Below are positions 45,219 to 53,426 of a DNA stretch of 64,000 nt, one piece after another. Every line of letters begins with the position of its first letter. Within the stretch, counting starts at the first letter, position 1. The DNA is from Singulisphaera sp. GP187 (GTDB lineage Bacteria > Planctomycetota > Planctomycetia > Isosphaerales > Isosphaeraceae), in the NCBI RefSeq assembly GCF_900129635.1, contig NZ_FSRB01000002.1, positions 710,727-774,726 of the forward strand. The letters run 5' to 3'. Position numbers and translations under genes: made by a program. The notes under the pieces are model-generated. The model had not been told where the DNA came from and made no database searches. It saw only the letters and a program-made list of their open reading frames with translations.

Positions 45219-45692
45219 ATGCCAACCACATCCGAGCCTTGGTTCGTCGCAGAGCGAAGCGAAGCACTGGCCGGGCTCCTGCTCACCTCCCGCAAAGACG
45301 TCCGCATCCGGCAGGAGCGGAAGCTCGATACCGGTCTGGACTTCATCGTGGAGATCGCAACCGACGATCCGCTCTCGATACAGCAGTTTGTGGTCCAGGT
45401 GAAGGGCACCACGTCATCCAATCCCAGCGACTGGATGCAGGACGTGAAGCAACTCTTCAGGGGGCCGGGCAGCCCGGTCTACCTCCCGGTATGCGCGTTC
45501 GTGGTCAATGTCCGCGACAACAAGGCGGTGTACGCCTGGGTGGCCGAGCCGCTTGTCGAGGCAAACGGCGTCAAGCTCCAGTTCCATGAGCAGGGCGACT
45601 TCCAGCCGCTGGACACGGCGGCGGTCGGCGAGATCATCGACCGGGTGAAAGCCTGGTACGAGGCACTTCCGAGACAGCTTACGCCCAGCTGA
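45219..45692 (+). CDS. DUF4365-like (PD-(D/E)XK fold) protein 2
   Basis: 157 aa. ATG 45219 has AGGAA 9 nt upstream. 'WFVAERSEALAGLLLTSRKD' then 'KLDTGLDFIVEIATDDPLSI' and 'QQFVVQVKGTTSSNP' keep the Asp, Glu and Lys of the fold. It is similar in plan but not a close copy of the previous protein, which suggests an old duplication or a heteromeric pair. 'VYAWVAEPLVEANGVKLQF' and a C-terminal helix complete it. The two genes lie between two orphan RT fragments. Confidence 0.72.
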   Translation: MPTTSEPWFVAERSEALAGLLLTSRKDVRIRQERKLDTGLDFIVEIATDDPLSIQQFVVQVKGTTSSNPSDWMQDVKQLFRGPGSPVYLPVCAFVVNVRDNKAVYAWVAEPLVEANGVKLQFHEQGDFQPLDTAAVGEIIDRVKAWYEALPRQLTPS

Positions 45693-45711
45693 GGCCCATA
45701 ACCGCGACCGG

Positions 45712-45894
45712 TCAGTCCCATGCGAACCGCGGCATCTGGCCGCCTGGTGGCTTCCATTCCTCCCAGTCGGTGGCTAGCTCCTCTTCCGGCGTCGGGGAGA
45801 ACGGGAAATAGGAACCGCTGGGGAAGCCCTCGGTATTGTCGAGCCAGTAGCGGACCGGCGAGGTTTCACCGCGCGGGCCGGTGTTTTCGAGCAC
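45712..45894 (-). pseudogene. Short Trp/Pro-rich C-terminal remnant
   Basis: A 60-codon frame beginning at a GTG and ending in PRFAWD. It reads as protein-like ('GFPSGSYFPFSPTPEEELAT', 'DWEEWKPPGGQMPRFAWD'), but an in-frame stop lies just before it, and the repeated segment begins about 45 bp further on. Probably the tail of a gene cut by that rearrangement, or a very small gene. Unrecognised. Confidence 0.35.
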
Positions 45895-45938
45895 GATGAT
45901 TCATTCAGGCGGCCACTCCGTGCGGAGGAAACGAGCCG

Positions 45939-46220
45939 ATGGCCATGCACCTAAAGGGGGCAAGACGGAGAACCTGGATAACCCGTCAAGGCTGGCGGCC
46001 GGTCACCCATCTTCACTGAATATCCCAGACCTCGCCGCTGAAGTGCATGGCGACTCTTGCTCCTTCCCCATGACGGCGTCTCCCCCACCACCCTGGCCGG
46101 TTCCGCCGCTTATGTGTACATGACCGATCCCGAGCTCGGCGCGAGGTTTCTTGAGGCCATCAAGCAAAAGGCTTGAAGTTCTCACGAAGCGGCCGTTGTC
46201 GGCGATGTCCAGCATGAAGG
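45939..46220. repeat. Diverged copy of the RT-fragment segment (partner 44110-44452)
   Basis: Starts with GGCCATGCACCTAAAGGGGG as at 44112, continues through AAGACGGAGAACCTGG, TTCACTGAA, AAGTGC, the RT tail and AGTTCTCACGAAGCGGCCGT, then ends near GTCCAGCATGAAGG. A small deletion removes part of the RT tail in this copy. The stretch after it (46177-46260) reads on the minus strand as 'LLDACHRQYGDAFMLDIADN', the possible end of an unknown convergent gene. Confidence 0.75.
46066..46176 (+). pseudogene. Orphan C-terminal fragment of a retron RT, fragment 2
   Basis: 36 codons and TGA matching the RT end: 'SPTTLAGSAAYVYMTDPELG' and 'ARFLEAIKQKA'. It is closer to fragment 1 than to the full RT at 40184. 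Confidence 0.83.
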
Positions 46221-46404
46221 CGTCGCCGTACTGGCGGTGGCACGCGTCGAGCAGGCCGGGCGGACTCCGGACCGTTCAGCGTCCCTCTCCCAAGGGGGCG
46301 GTGCGAGCTGGCCACTGAATCGGGCTTCGGCAGCGAGATGTCCGGGGATCCTCACCCGACATCTCGGTTGCCGCCACCGTTGTGGACGCGCGCCACGGAT
46401 CGGG

Positions 46405-48816
46405 TCAGGATCGTCGGAACCGGCGATTGAACTGGCCGTTGTCCTGGCCGTCGACGTCGCCGTCCCCGTCGAAGTCGAAGTACCAGAGGTACGAGGGCTC
46501 ACAGGCACTGGTCCGGAATGCGGATCGGAATCGCTCGCGGTCCTCGGCGTCCACATCGCCGTCGCCGTCCGAGTCGCCGAACAGCCGGGAGACTCGGACC
46601 AACCGATCGCCCCCCGCCGAGCCGTTGCCGTCGCCATCCAACTCGCGGCCCCAGCGATCGTGAACCCGGTCCGCCCGAACCGTCAGGGTGTAGTTTCCGT
46701 CCGCGAGCGAATTGCCGACGAACTCCGGCCCGGCAAAGCTGAGCACGGCCGCCGTCCGGCCGCCGACCACGGAAACGTCGAGCAGGAAGTGAATCGGGGT
46801 GCCGTCCTGCCGGCGCAGTTCGATCGCCCCGGGGTCGAGGACCGCGGCCCCGTCGAAGGTGACGGTGATGCGGTTGACCATGGAACGCTGGGCGGAGCCG
46901 TCATTGATGACGACGCTCTCGACCTTTCGGGGTGCTCCCGCCAGCGCGTCGTCGGTGCCTTCGTACAGGGTTCGCACCCGGTAGGAGCGGTACTCGGGCG
47001 AGGCGACCTTGAGGACGTAACTCGGGGTCCCGTCCGGCAGGACCTCGATCGTTTGGCCGAACTGTCTCGGGGGTGGCACATCGCCCTGGCTTCCGGACAT
47101 GAACGAATAATTCCTGTTCGAGAGCCGTTGGGCGGACCCGAGGCGGAACGAATAGTCGCCCAGGTCGGCGTTGAGCACCAGGGTCGCCGTCATCGTGGTC
47201 TCGTCGAGCGTCCACACCTGTCCGCGGCTGTTGGCGGCGGGGTCACTCGCCTGGCGCGTGTTGCCGTTGTCGAAGAGGATCAGCGTGTGGTCGTCGATGT
47301 AGTGGGCGTTGTGCTGGTGAGAGAACCACGGGTTCGGGTCCGCGGAGTTGACGGTGAAGTCGCTGCCTGCGCCCAGCCGCCAGATGACATGGCCGTCGCC
47401 GGCCCCGTTCTCGTAGTCGATCTTGATCACCCAGTCCTGGTGGCGGACGGAAAGGATCAGGTTGCCGTCCGTGGGCGACAAGGACACGGCGTTCACGTGC
47501 AGCCAATCGACTGCGGGGAGGAGAGGGACGACGCCCGTCGGTTCCGGGGAACCCGGTTGCGTGACCTCGCCCAGGACGGGCCCGCGGTGGACGTCCAGGT
47601 GGTCGAAGGCGTCCCAGGCCCACTTCACCTGGAAATTGGTGTCGAGCACGAGGACCATTTCACCCACGTAGTGGGTGGGAGTGCCGTTAACGTCGATGGT
47701 CCGCTCCGGGTACGCGAGCGCGACCGTGGTCCCGTCGGCCAGCCGCTGGACGTCGTGGTGGAAGGCGTGGACCGGCTCGAACCCCAGCGCCGCGAGCTGG
47801 GCGTTCACCGCCGCGAGGTTGGTCTCCCGCACGGGGTTGCCGGCCAGGTCGATCTCCCGCAAGACGTTCGGCGCGGTCGGTATGGGTGTGTAGCGATCGA
47901 CTCCGTTGAGCAGGAGCGTGCCCCCGGGAACGAGGCTCTGGCCCACCTTGGCGAGGGTGAAGCCGGATTGGGAGAGGTCGTAGTACCATGTCACCAGCCC
48001 CGACAGATCCGTCGCCACGAGCGAAGGGGCTTGGGGGTTTCCCTGGATGAGCTGGTGGAAGATCATATCCTGGTTCGGGTCACTCTCGGGACCTGGGGGC
48101 TGCTGCACGGTGAAGGCGGGGATGGTCAAGTTCGCGGGGATACTCCCCGTCGTGAAGGACAGGGGCACGGAGCCGGTGTCGTCGCTGAAGACGTGCCGCA
48201 TCTCGTAGGTCGTGTTGGGCAGCATCCCCGCGATGAAGATATTGCTGCTCTTCCCCGGCACGACGGCGCGCGTGTCCGTGTTCCTCCAGGCTGGGTCGTC
48301 GCTCGCCACCGCGAACTGGACGAAGACCGAGCGGGCCGAGGACGGCGGGACGCTGTACAGGGCCACGAGCGGGTTAGCCGTCGGCGTGACGACTGCCTGC
48401 GAGCCGGTCACTCGCGAAGCGACCTCATCCGTCACCACCGCGGAAGCGGTCTCGCTCGCCTGGTAGCCGTCCTTGACGTTGACCCGGATGTCGTAGGCGC
48501 CCTCCTGCATCGGGGTCCAGGCGAAGCGGTTGCTGGGACTGAAGTCGCGGACGACGTGGAAGGTGCCGCCGTGAGGCGCGGCGCTGAACTGGTAGACGGG
48601 GTTGACCCCAACATCGACGGCCGTGGCCGTCCAGGTCACGCTCTCGCCGATCAAAGGGGAATCGTCACTCGGAGCCAGCGCAACGGTGCCGGACAGCAGG
48701 CTGCGGTCCTCCAGGGCTTCAACCCAGAGCCGGGCGGAGTGTCGCCGGGGAGATCGTGGAACCGACGAACCCGGACAGTGGGGTTTCCGGTCGCGGACGG
48801 ATGAACCTAACCACAT
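46405..48816 (-). CDS. Secreted arylsulfotransferase-like protein with dockerin-type tail
   Basis: 803 aa. The N-terminus carries 'LWVEALEDRSLLSG', the planctomycete motif seen on exported proteins. Residues about 40-260 are Ig-like beta domains. Residues about 260-620 match the arylsulfotransferase (ASST) beta propeller: 'GLVTWYYDLSQSG', 'AFHHDVQRLADGTTVAL', 'DWLHVNAVSLSPTDGNLILS', 'RHQDWVIKIDYENG', 'SHQHNAHYIDDHTLILFDNG'. The conserved histidines include the residue that carries the sulfate in ASST. A beta domain follows, then two calcium loops ('DSDGDGDVDAEDRERF', 'DFDGDGDVDGQDNGQF'), dockerin-like. Sulfate transfer to phenols outside the cell is predicted. Alone on its strand. Confidence 0.8.
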   Translation of the reverse strand: MWLGSSVRDRKPHCPGSSVPRSPRRHSARLWVEALEDRSLLSGTVALAPSDDSPLIGESVTWTATAVDVGVNPVYQFSAAPHGGTFHVVRDFSPSNRFAWTPMQEGAYDIRVNVKDGYQASETASAVVTDEVASRVTGSQAVVTPTANPLVALYSVPPSSARSVFVQFAVASDDPAWRNTDTRAVVPGKSSNIFIAGMLPNTTYEMRHVFSDDTGSVPLSFTTGSIPANLTIPAFTVQQPPGPESDPNQDMIFHQLIQGNPQAPSLVATDLSGLVTWYYDLSQSGFTLAKVGQSLVPGGTLLLNGVDRYTPIPTAPNVLREIDLAGNPVRETNLAAVNAQLAALGFEPVHAFHHDVQRLADGTTVALAYPERTIDVNGTPTHYVGEMVLVLDTNFQVKWAWDAFDHLDVHRGPVLGEVTQPGSPEPTGVVPLLPAVDWLHVNAVSLSPTDGNLILSVRHQDWVIKIDYENGAGDGHVIWRLGAGSDFTVNSADPNPWFSHQHNAHYIDDHTLILFDNGNTRQASDPAANSRGQVWTLDETTMTATLVLNADLGDYSFRLGSAQRLSNRNYSFMSGSQGDVPPPRQFGQTIEVLPDGTPSYVLKVASPEYRSYRVRTLYEGTDDALAGAPRKVESVVINDGSAQRSMVNRITVTFDGAAVLDPGAIELRRQDGTPIHFLLDVSVVGGRTAAVLSFAGPEFVGNSLADGNYTLTVRADRVHDRWGRELDGDGNGSAGGDRLVRVSRLFGDSDGDGDVDAEDRERFRSAFRTSACEPSYLWYFDFDGDGDVDGQDNGQFNRRFRRS

Positions 48817-48933
48817 GATAGCCTCCTTCGCGGATAGGGTCTGCGATCGAATGACAACGGCTCCCTCAGCGCGCAGACCGAGCGCTGGGGCGGTCTTACC
48901 ACGCCCGTTCAGGTTCTTCTCAAGGGGAGGGAC

Positions 48934-51900
48934 TCACCGGCCGCCTGGCTTCATTCGCGAACGACCGGGCACCTCCCCCAAACGCGACAGATCCCAAATC
49001 TTGGCCGTGTAATCGTGGCTCCCCGAGATCAGGCTCCGGCCGTCGGGGCTGAACGCCACGCTGGTGACGAGGCCGGTATGACCGCGGAGGTTGAGGAGCA
49101 GATCTCCGGTGTCGCTGTCCCACACCTTCACGGTGCTGTCCTCACCCGCCGAGGCGACCCACCGACCGGAGTCGGGGCTGAAGGCCACGGCGTAGACGTC
49201 TCCGCTGTGTCCCGGGAGGTTCTTCTTTGACGGGAAGGTTCGCAGCTCCTCCCCGGTCTGCACGTTCCAGACCTTGACCGTGCTCCCCTCGCCCCCCGTC
49301 GCCAGACGTTGGCTGTCCGGGCTGAACGCGACGTTCAGCCACTGACCGCGGACCCCGACCGTGAGGATCAGGCGGGCGTCTTGCGTCTCCTCCAGGCGGG
49401 TGGCGTCCCAGAGCTTGACCTCTCCCAGGTCGCTCACCGAGGCCAGATGCCGACGGTCGGGGCTGAAGACCAGTCTCCGGACCGGCCGTCGATGGGTGCC
49501 GAGCGGAGGACCGACGGGCCGGCCATTCCGCCCGTCCCAGACCTGCACCGTCCCGTTTCCCCTCCCCGTGACCAGGTAGCGGCTGTCGGGTTCGGGGCTG
49601 TAAATCACGGAGAAGAACTCCAGGGCGCCGAGGATCGCGTCCGGGAGCGTGAAGTCTTCCCGCCCGGTCTGCGGGTCCCAGACCTTGACCGTGAAGAGCC
49701 CGCCCTCCGCTCCGGCGGAGGCGACCCGCCGACCGTCGGGCCGCCAGGCCGTGTCGAAGACGATGTCCCTGTGGCCGTCAAACCCTGCGCTGACCACCCG
49801 TCCGGTCCGCGGATCCCAAACCGTGGGAGGCGCGTTGAGGCCGGCCGAAACGACAAGCTGGCCGTCGGGGCTGATCGACTGGTTCCAGATTTCCTGGCCT
49901 TGCTGCGTGAAGGTCAGGCGTTCCCGACCCTCGTTCCCCAGGAGTGGGGTCGCGTCCCAGATGCGGATGGTCCAGTCCTTGCCGGCCGAGGCGAGCCGGA
50001 GGCCGTCCGGGCTAAACGCCACACACGCGCAGGCGCCGGTGTGTCCACGGAGGACGAGGACCTCCCGACCGGTCGTCGCATCCCAGACCCGCACGGTTTT
50101 GTCTTCGCCGGCCGAGGCGAGGCGGAGGCCGTCCGGGCTGAAGACGGTCCCCAGGACGAGCCTGCGGTGCCGGAGCGTGCGGAGCAGCCTGCCGGTCGTC
50201 GTATCCCAGACGTCCACGCGGCGGGCGTAGCTCGACGTGGCGAGCCGCGCCCCGTCCGGACGCCCGGCGTTCGGGCCGAACGACAGTGCCGTGACAGGAT
50301 GGTGGATTTCACGGGATTCCGCGAAGATCGAGAGCGGCTCGCCCCCCGCTCCCGCATCCCAGAGCCTCACTCTCCCCCGCCAGGCCCCCGTTGCAAGCCG
50401 CTGCCCGTCGCGACTGAACGCCACGCTGATCGGCCGCTTCTCGTGCCCGGGGAAGCTGTGCAAGGGTCGATCGTTCCTCCAGTCCCAGGTCGTCACCACA
50501 CCGTCCGATCCCGCCGCGAGCTGTCGGCCGTCGGGGCTGAACACCGCGGCATAGGCGGTCCCGAAGACGTGGTGGGGACGGCTCGGGCGATCGAACATCG
50601 GGAGGCCGGTCGTCAAGTCCCAAATCTTGACCCGATCGTCCGCGCCGACGGAGGCCAGGTGCAGGCCGTCGGGGTGGTACGCGATGCTGGAGGCATAGCC
50701 GCTGTGAGCCTTCCCGATGGTCCGGATGAGCTGGCCCGTTCTGCTGTCCCAGACCTTGATGGCTCCGTCCCCGTCCGCCGCGGCGAGGAAACGGCCGTCC
50801 GGGCTGAACGCCACGCTATTGACCTCGGCCTCGTCCCGCAGGATGAGCGGATCCTCCCGGCAGAGCCGCTTGAGGTAATGCCACTCCCACGCGCGGAGGT
50901 CTTCCGGACACTCGCCGAGGAGCTCGGAGGCGCGGAGGAGGTCGTCCGCCGCCAGTTCGCGGTGGGCCAGCGCGATCCGGTGGAAGTACCCATCCCGCCG
51001 CAGATCCTCCTTGGCCCGGGTCTCGGCTAGCAGCGCGCTTGCCGTCACTCGTTGCTCGTACGCGATCCAGAGCGTGCTCGTCGCCAGGCCCACCACCGCC
51101 AGGGCCACGGCAGCCGCGCTCACCGCCACGCTCCGGTGCCGCCGGATGAGCTTGCGGAAGCGGTATACCGCCGACGGCGGGCAGGCCAGCACCGGCTCGT
51201 CGTCGAGGTAGCGCCGGAGATCGGCCGCGACCCCGGCGGCCGTCTCGTAGCGCCGGGAGCGGTCCTTCTCCAGGCACTTCATCACGATCCAGTCCAGATC
51301 GCCCCGGACCAGCCTGGTCAGCCGGGCCGGTTCCATCCGCCGCTGTGCCGAGAGCGACGGCAGCGAATCATTCGAATCCGAGATCCGCGTGCTCGGCCTG
51401 GGCGGCTCCTCCTCGCGGATCAGTCGTCGCATCTCGTCCCACGACGCCCGGTGGAATGACTCGCGGTCGAAGGGCGTCGTGCCGGTCAGCAGTTCGTACA
51501 GCAGCACGCCGAGCGAGTAGATGTCGCTGCGCGTGTCCACGTCCACACCCGACAGCGCCGCCTGCTCGGGGCTCATGTACAAGGGGGTGCCGATCAATTG
51601 CGCGAACGCGGTGAACAGCGTCCGCTCGGTGAGCTTCTGGCCGATCGCCTTGGCCACGCCGAAATCAATGACCTTGGGCACCGCGGCGCCGTCGACGACC
51701 GTCACCAGGACGTTGGAGGGTTTGAGGTCGCGGTGGATGACGCCCTTCTGGTGCGCGTGCTGTACCGCCTGGCAGACGTCGCCGAACAGTCCCAGACGCT
51801 CGCGGATGGTGAGCTTCTCGCGGTCACAGTAGTCGGTGATCGGGATCCCGCGGACCAGCTCCAGGACGAAGTAGGGACGTCCCGATTCCGTGGTGCCGGC

Positions 51901-52347
51901 GTCGAGGACCTTGGCGATGTTCGGGTGATCCATCAAGGCCAGCGCCTGTCGCTCGGCCTCGAACCGGGCGATCACCTGGCGGCTGTCCATCCCGGCCTTG
52001 ATAAGCTTCATCGCGACGGTCCGGCGCAACGGCTCGGTCTGCTGGGCCATCCACACCGTGCCCATGCCGCCTTCGCCGATCGGCTCCAGGAGCTTGTACG
52101 GGCCGATCACCGCGCCGGGGGCTTCGGCGGGTCGGCCCTCGAAGGCGGCTGTCGTCTCGAGCGCCGGACGCTCGAGGAAGCTGCCGCGGTCGGCGCGGGC
52201 CTCGAGCAGGCGCTCGACCTGTCGGCGCCGCTCGGTGTCGAGGCCGCATGCCTCGTCGAGGTAGGCGGCGCGTGCCTCGTGGTCGTCGCGCTCCAGGGCG
52301 GCGAAGTAGATCACCTCGAGGCCATCGTCGAAAGTCTTACGCGTCAT
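48934..52347 (-). CDS. Ser/Thr protein kinase with 14 WD40 repeats
   Basis: 1137 aa. Residues about 83-365 are a complete PknB-like kinase: glycine loop 'IGEGGMGTVWMA', Lys in 'VAMKLIKAG', HRD 'VIHRDLKPSNVLV', DFG 'KVIDFGVAKA', 'GTPLYMSPEQA', 'DIYSLGVLLYELLTG'. One membrane helix near residues 395-418 ('AVSAAAVALAVVGLATSTLW'). Outside it, after a helical stretch, come 14 WD40 blades ('VNSVAFSPDGRFLAAADGDG', ... 'TSVAFSPDGRSLISGSHDYT'), enough for two seven-bladed propellers. The propellers probably sense or bind proteins beyond the membrane. The ECF gene 90 bp upstream on the same strand is the likely regulatory partner. Confidence 0.9.
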   Translation of the reverse strand: MTRKTFDDGLEVIYFAALERDDHEARAAYLDEACGLDTERRRQVERLLEARADRGSFLERPALETTAAFEGRPAEAPGAVIGPYKLLEPIGEGGMGTVWMAQQTEPLRRTVAMKLIKAGMDSRQVIARFEAERQALALMDHPNIAKVLDAGTTESGRPYFVLELVRGIPITDYCDREKLTIRERLGLFGDVCQAVQHAHQKGVIHRDLKPSNVLVTVVDGAAVPKVIDFGVAKAIGQKLTERTLFTAFAQLIGTPLYMSPEQAALSGVDVDTRSDIYSLGVLLYELLTGTTPFDRESFHRASWDEMRRLIREEEPPRPSTRISDSNDSLPSLSAQRRMEPARLTRLVRGDLDWIVMKCLEKDRSRRYETAAGVAADLRRYLDDEPVLACPPSAVYRFRKLIRRHRSVAVSAAAVALAVVGLATSTLWIAYEQRVTASALLAETRAKEDLRRDGYFHRIALAHRELAADDLLRASELLGECPEDLRAWEWHYLKRLCREDPLILRDEAEVNSVAFSPDGRFLAAADGDGAIKVWDSRTGQLIRTIGKAHSGYASSIAYHPDGLHLASVGADDRVKIWDLTTGLPMFDRPSRPHHVFGTAYAAVFSPDGRQLAAGSDGVVTTWDWRNDRPLHSFPGHEKRPISVAFSRDGQRLATGAWRGRVRLWDAGAGGEPLSIFAESREIHHPVTALSFGPNAGRPDGARLATSSYARRVDVWDTTTGRLLRTLRHRRLVLGTVFSPDGLRLASAGEDKTVRVWDATTGREVLVLRGHTGACACVAFSPDGLRLASAGKDWTIRIWDATPLLGNEGRERLTFTQQGQEIWNQSISPDGQLVVSAGLNAPPTVWDPRTGRVVSAGFDGHRDIVFDTAWRPDGRRVASAGAEGGLFTVKVWDPQTGREDFTLPDAILGALEFFSVIYSPEPDSRYLVTGRGNGTVQVWDGRNGRPVGPPLGTHRRPVRRLVFSPDRRHLASVSDLGEVKLWDATRLEETQDARLILTVGVRGQWLNVAFSPDSQRLATGGEGSTVKVWNVQTGEELRTFPSKKNLPGHSGDVYAVAFSPDSGRWVASAGEDSTVKVWDSDTGDLLLNLRGHTGLVTSVAFSPDGRSLISGSHDYTAKIWDLSRLGEVPGRSRMKPGGR

Positions 52348-52437
52348 CGCGATACCCCCACCCCGGAGGGCCTGGCGGCCTATCTATACTCAACGTGCGT
52401 AAAACGGACGCGGCGCGCCTCACCGTCGCGGCGATTC

Positions 52438-53034
52438 TTACGAAGAAGCCCGGCGGGGACCTCGGCCCTGGAGCTCGCAGTAGAGCCAGGACCGCGCGTA
52501 ATCCCAGTGCCGGGCGGCGGTCGCTCGGGAGATGCCGAGGGCCTCGGCGGCCTCCTCGACCGACAGGCCGGCGAAGTAGCGGAGCTTGACCAACTCGGCC
52601 TTCCCGGGGTCCTCGCGGGCGAGGCGGGTCAAGGCCTCGTCGAGGGCGAGCAGGTCCTCGGCAGGGGCGCCGTCCGGACCGTCCGGGATGTCGATTCCGT
52701 CAAGTTTGACTCGGCTGTGCGCGCCCCCGCGCTTCTGGGCCTTCTTCCGGCGTGCGTTCTCGATGAGGATGCGGCGCATCGCCTCGGCCGCCGCGGCCAG
52801 GAAGTGGTTTCGGCCGCTCCAACCGGCCTGGCCCTGGCCCCGGGCCGAGCCGACGAGCCGCACATAGGCCTCGTGGACCAGGGCCGTGGCTTGAAGCGTC
52901 TGCCCTGGCCGCTCTTGCGCCAGACGTTGCGCCGCCAGCAGTCGCAGCTCGTCATACACAAGCGGCAGGAGCTGCTCGGCCGCCGTCGGATCACCCTGCT
53001 CGACGGCCGAGAGGAGGCCGATCAGGTCCTTCAT
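52438..53034 (-). CDS. ECF sigma factor (kinase-associated type)
   Basis: 198 aa from ATG 53034 (MKDLIGLLSAVEQGDPTAAE); a longer frame exists but this is the conserved family start. Region 2: 'LLPLVYDELRLLAAQRLAQE', 'LQATALVHEAYVRLVG', 'FLAAAAEAMRRILIENARRK'. Region 4: 'LARLAREDP'-type linker, 'VKLRYFAGLSVEEAAEALGI', 'SRATAARHWDYARSWLYCEL'. This is the planctomycete ECF class usually coupled to Ser/Thr kinases. No anti-sigma factor is present, so control by phosphorylation from the kinase encoded just downstream is plausible. Confidence 0.9.
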   Translation of the reverse strand: MKDLIGLLSAVEQGDPTAAEQLLPLVYDELRLLAAQRLAQERPGQTLQATALVHEAYVRLVGSARGQGQAGWSGRNHFLAAAAEAMRRILIENARRKKAQKRGGAHSRVKLDGIDIPDGPDGAPAEDLLALDEALTRLAREDPGKAELVKLRYFAGLSVEEAAEALGISRATAARHWDYARSWLYCELQGRGPRRASS

Positions 53035-53269
53035 CGGTGCGGGCCCCGGGGGCCGCCTCGCTCCCTCCATCCGAGTGGGCTGGGACACAGTCGCCCGGCG
53101 ACTGTTCACTCCGTAAGACCTGGGGGGGAGGGTGCAGCCGGCTCCAGCTTAACCCCCGCCGCACGATGGGGATAGCCCTCACGGCCCGTCGCCGATTTCG
53201 CCAATCTCTCCGGCCTCTTGTCGCCCGGCGGCTGCGGATCCGCTGGGGTAGGAGTGATATGTGCTTTTT

Positions 53270-53338
53270 TAGGGTAGGCATTGCCCACCAGGTTTTGCTG
53301 TTACTCCCTCGAAACGCAGCAGGCCGAAGCCTACCCTA
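53270..53338. repeat. Palindromic element in the ECF / Hint copy 2 gap
   Basis: TAGGGTAGGC (53270-53279) and GCCTACCCTA (53329-53338) are perfect inverted arms around 49 nt. The rest of 53035-53426 shows no gene; ATGTGCTTTTTTAGGG nearby resembles sequence at 41501. Confidence 0.6.
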
Positions 53339-53426
53339 CAAGAATCGAAACGCCTTCGGTCGTAGACTTCGTAGGCCAGTCATCCCTGTAATTTGCAGCC
53401 CGGAAGGGGCGATCGTCAGGGCCGGA

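Noticed and set aside
46237-48804. 855-aa plus-strand frame
   Set aside because: Antisense to the arylsulfotransferase-like gene, whose motifs and calcium loops are clear.
52642-53175. Extended N-terminus of the ECF gene to 53109
   Set aside because: The extra 25 residues are not family-like; MKDLIGLL is the conserved start.
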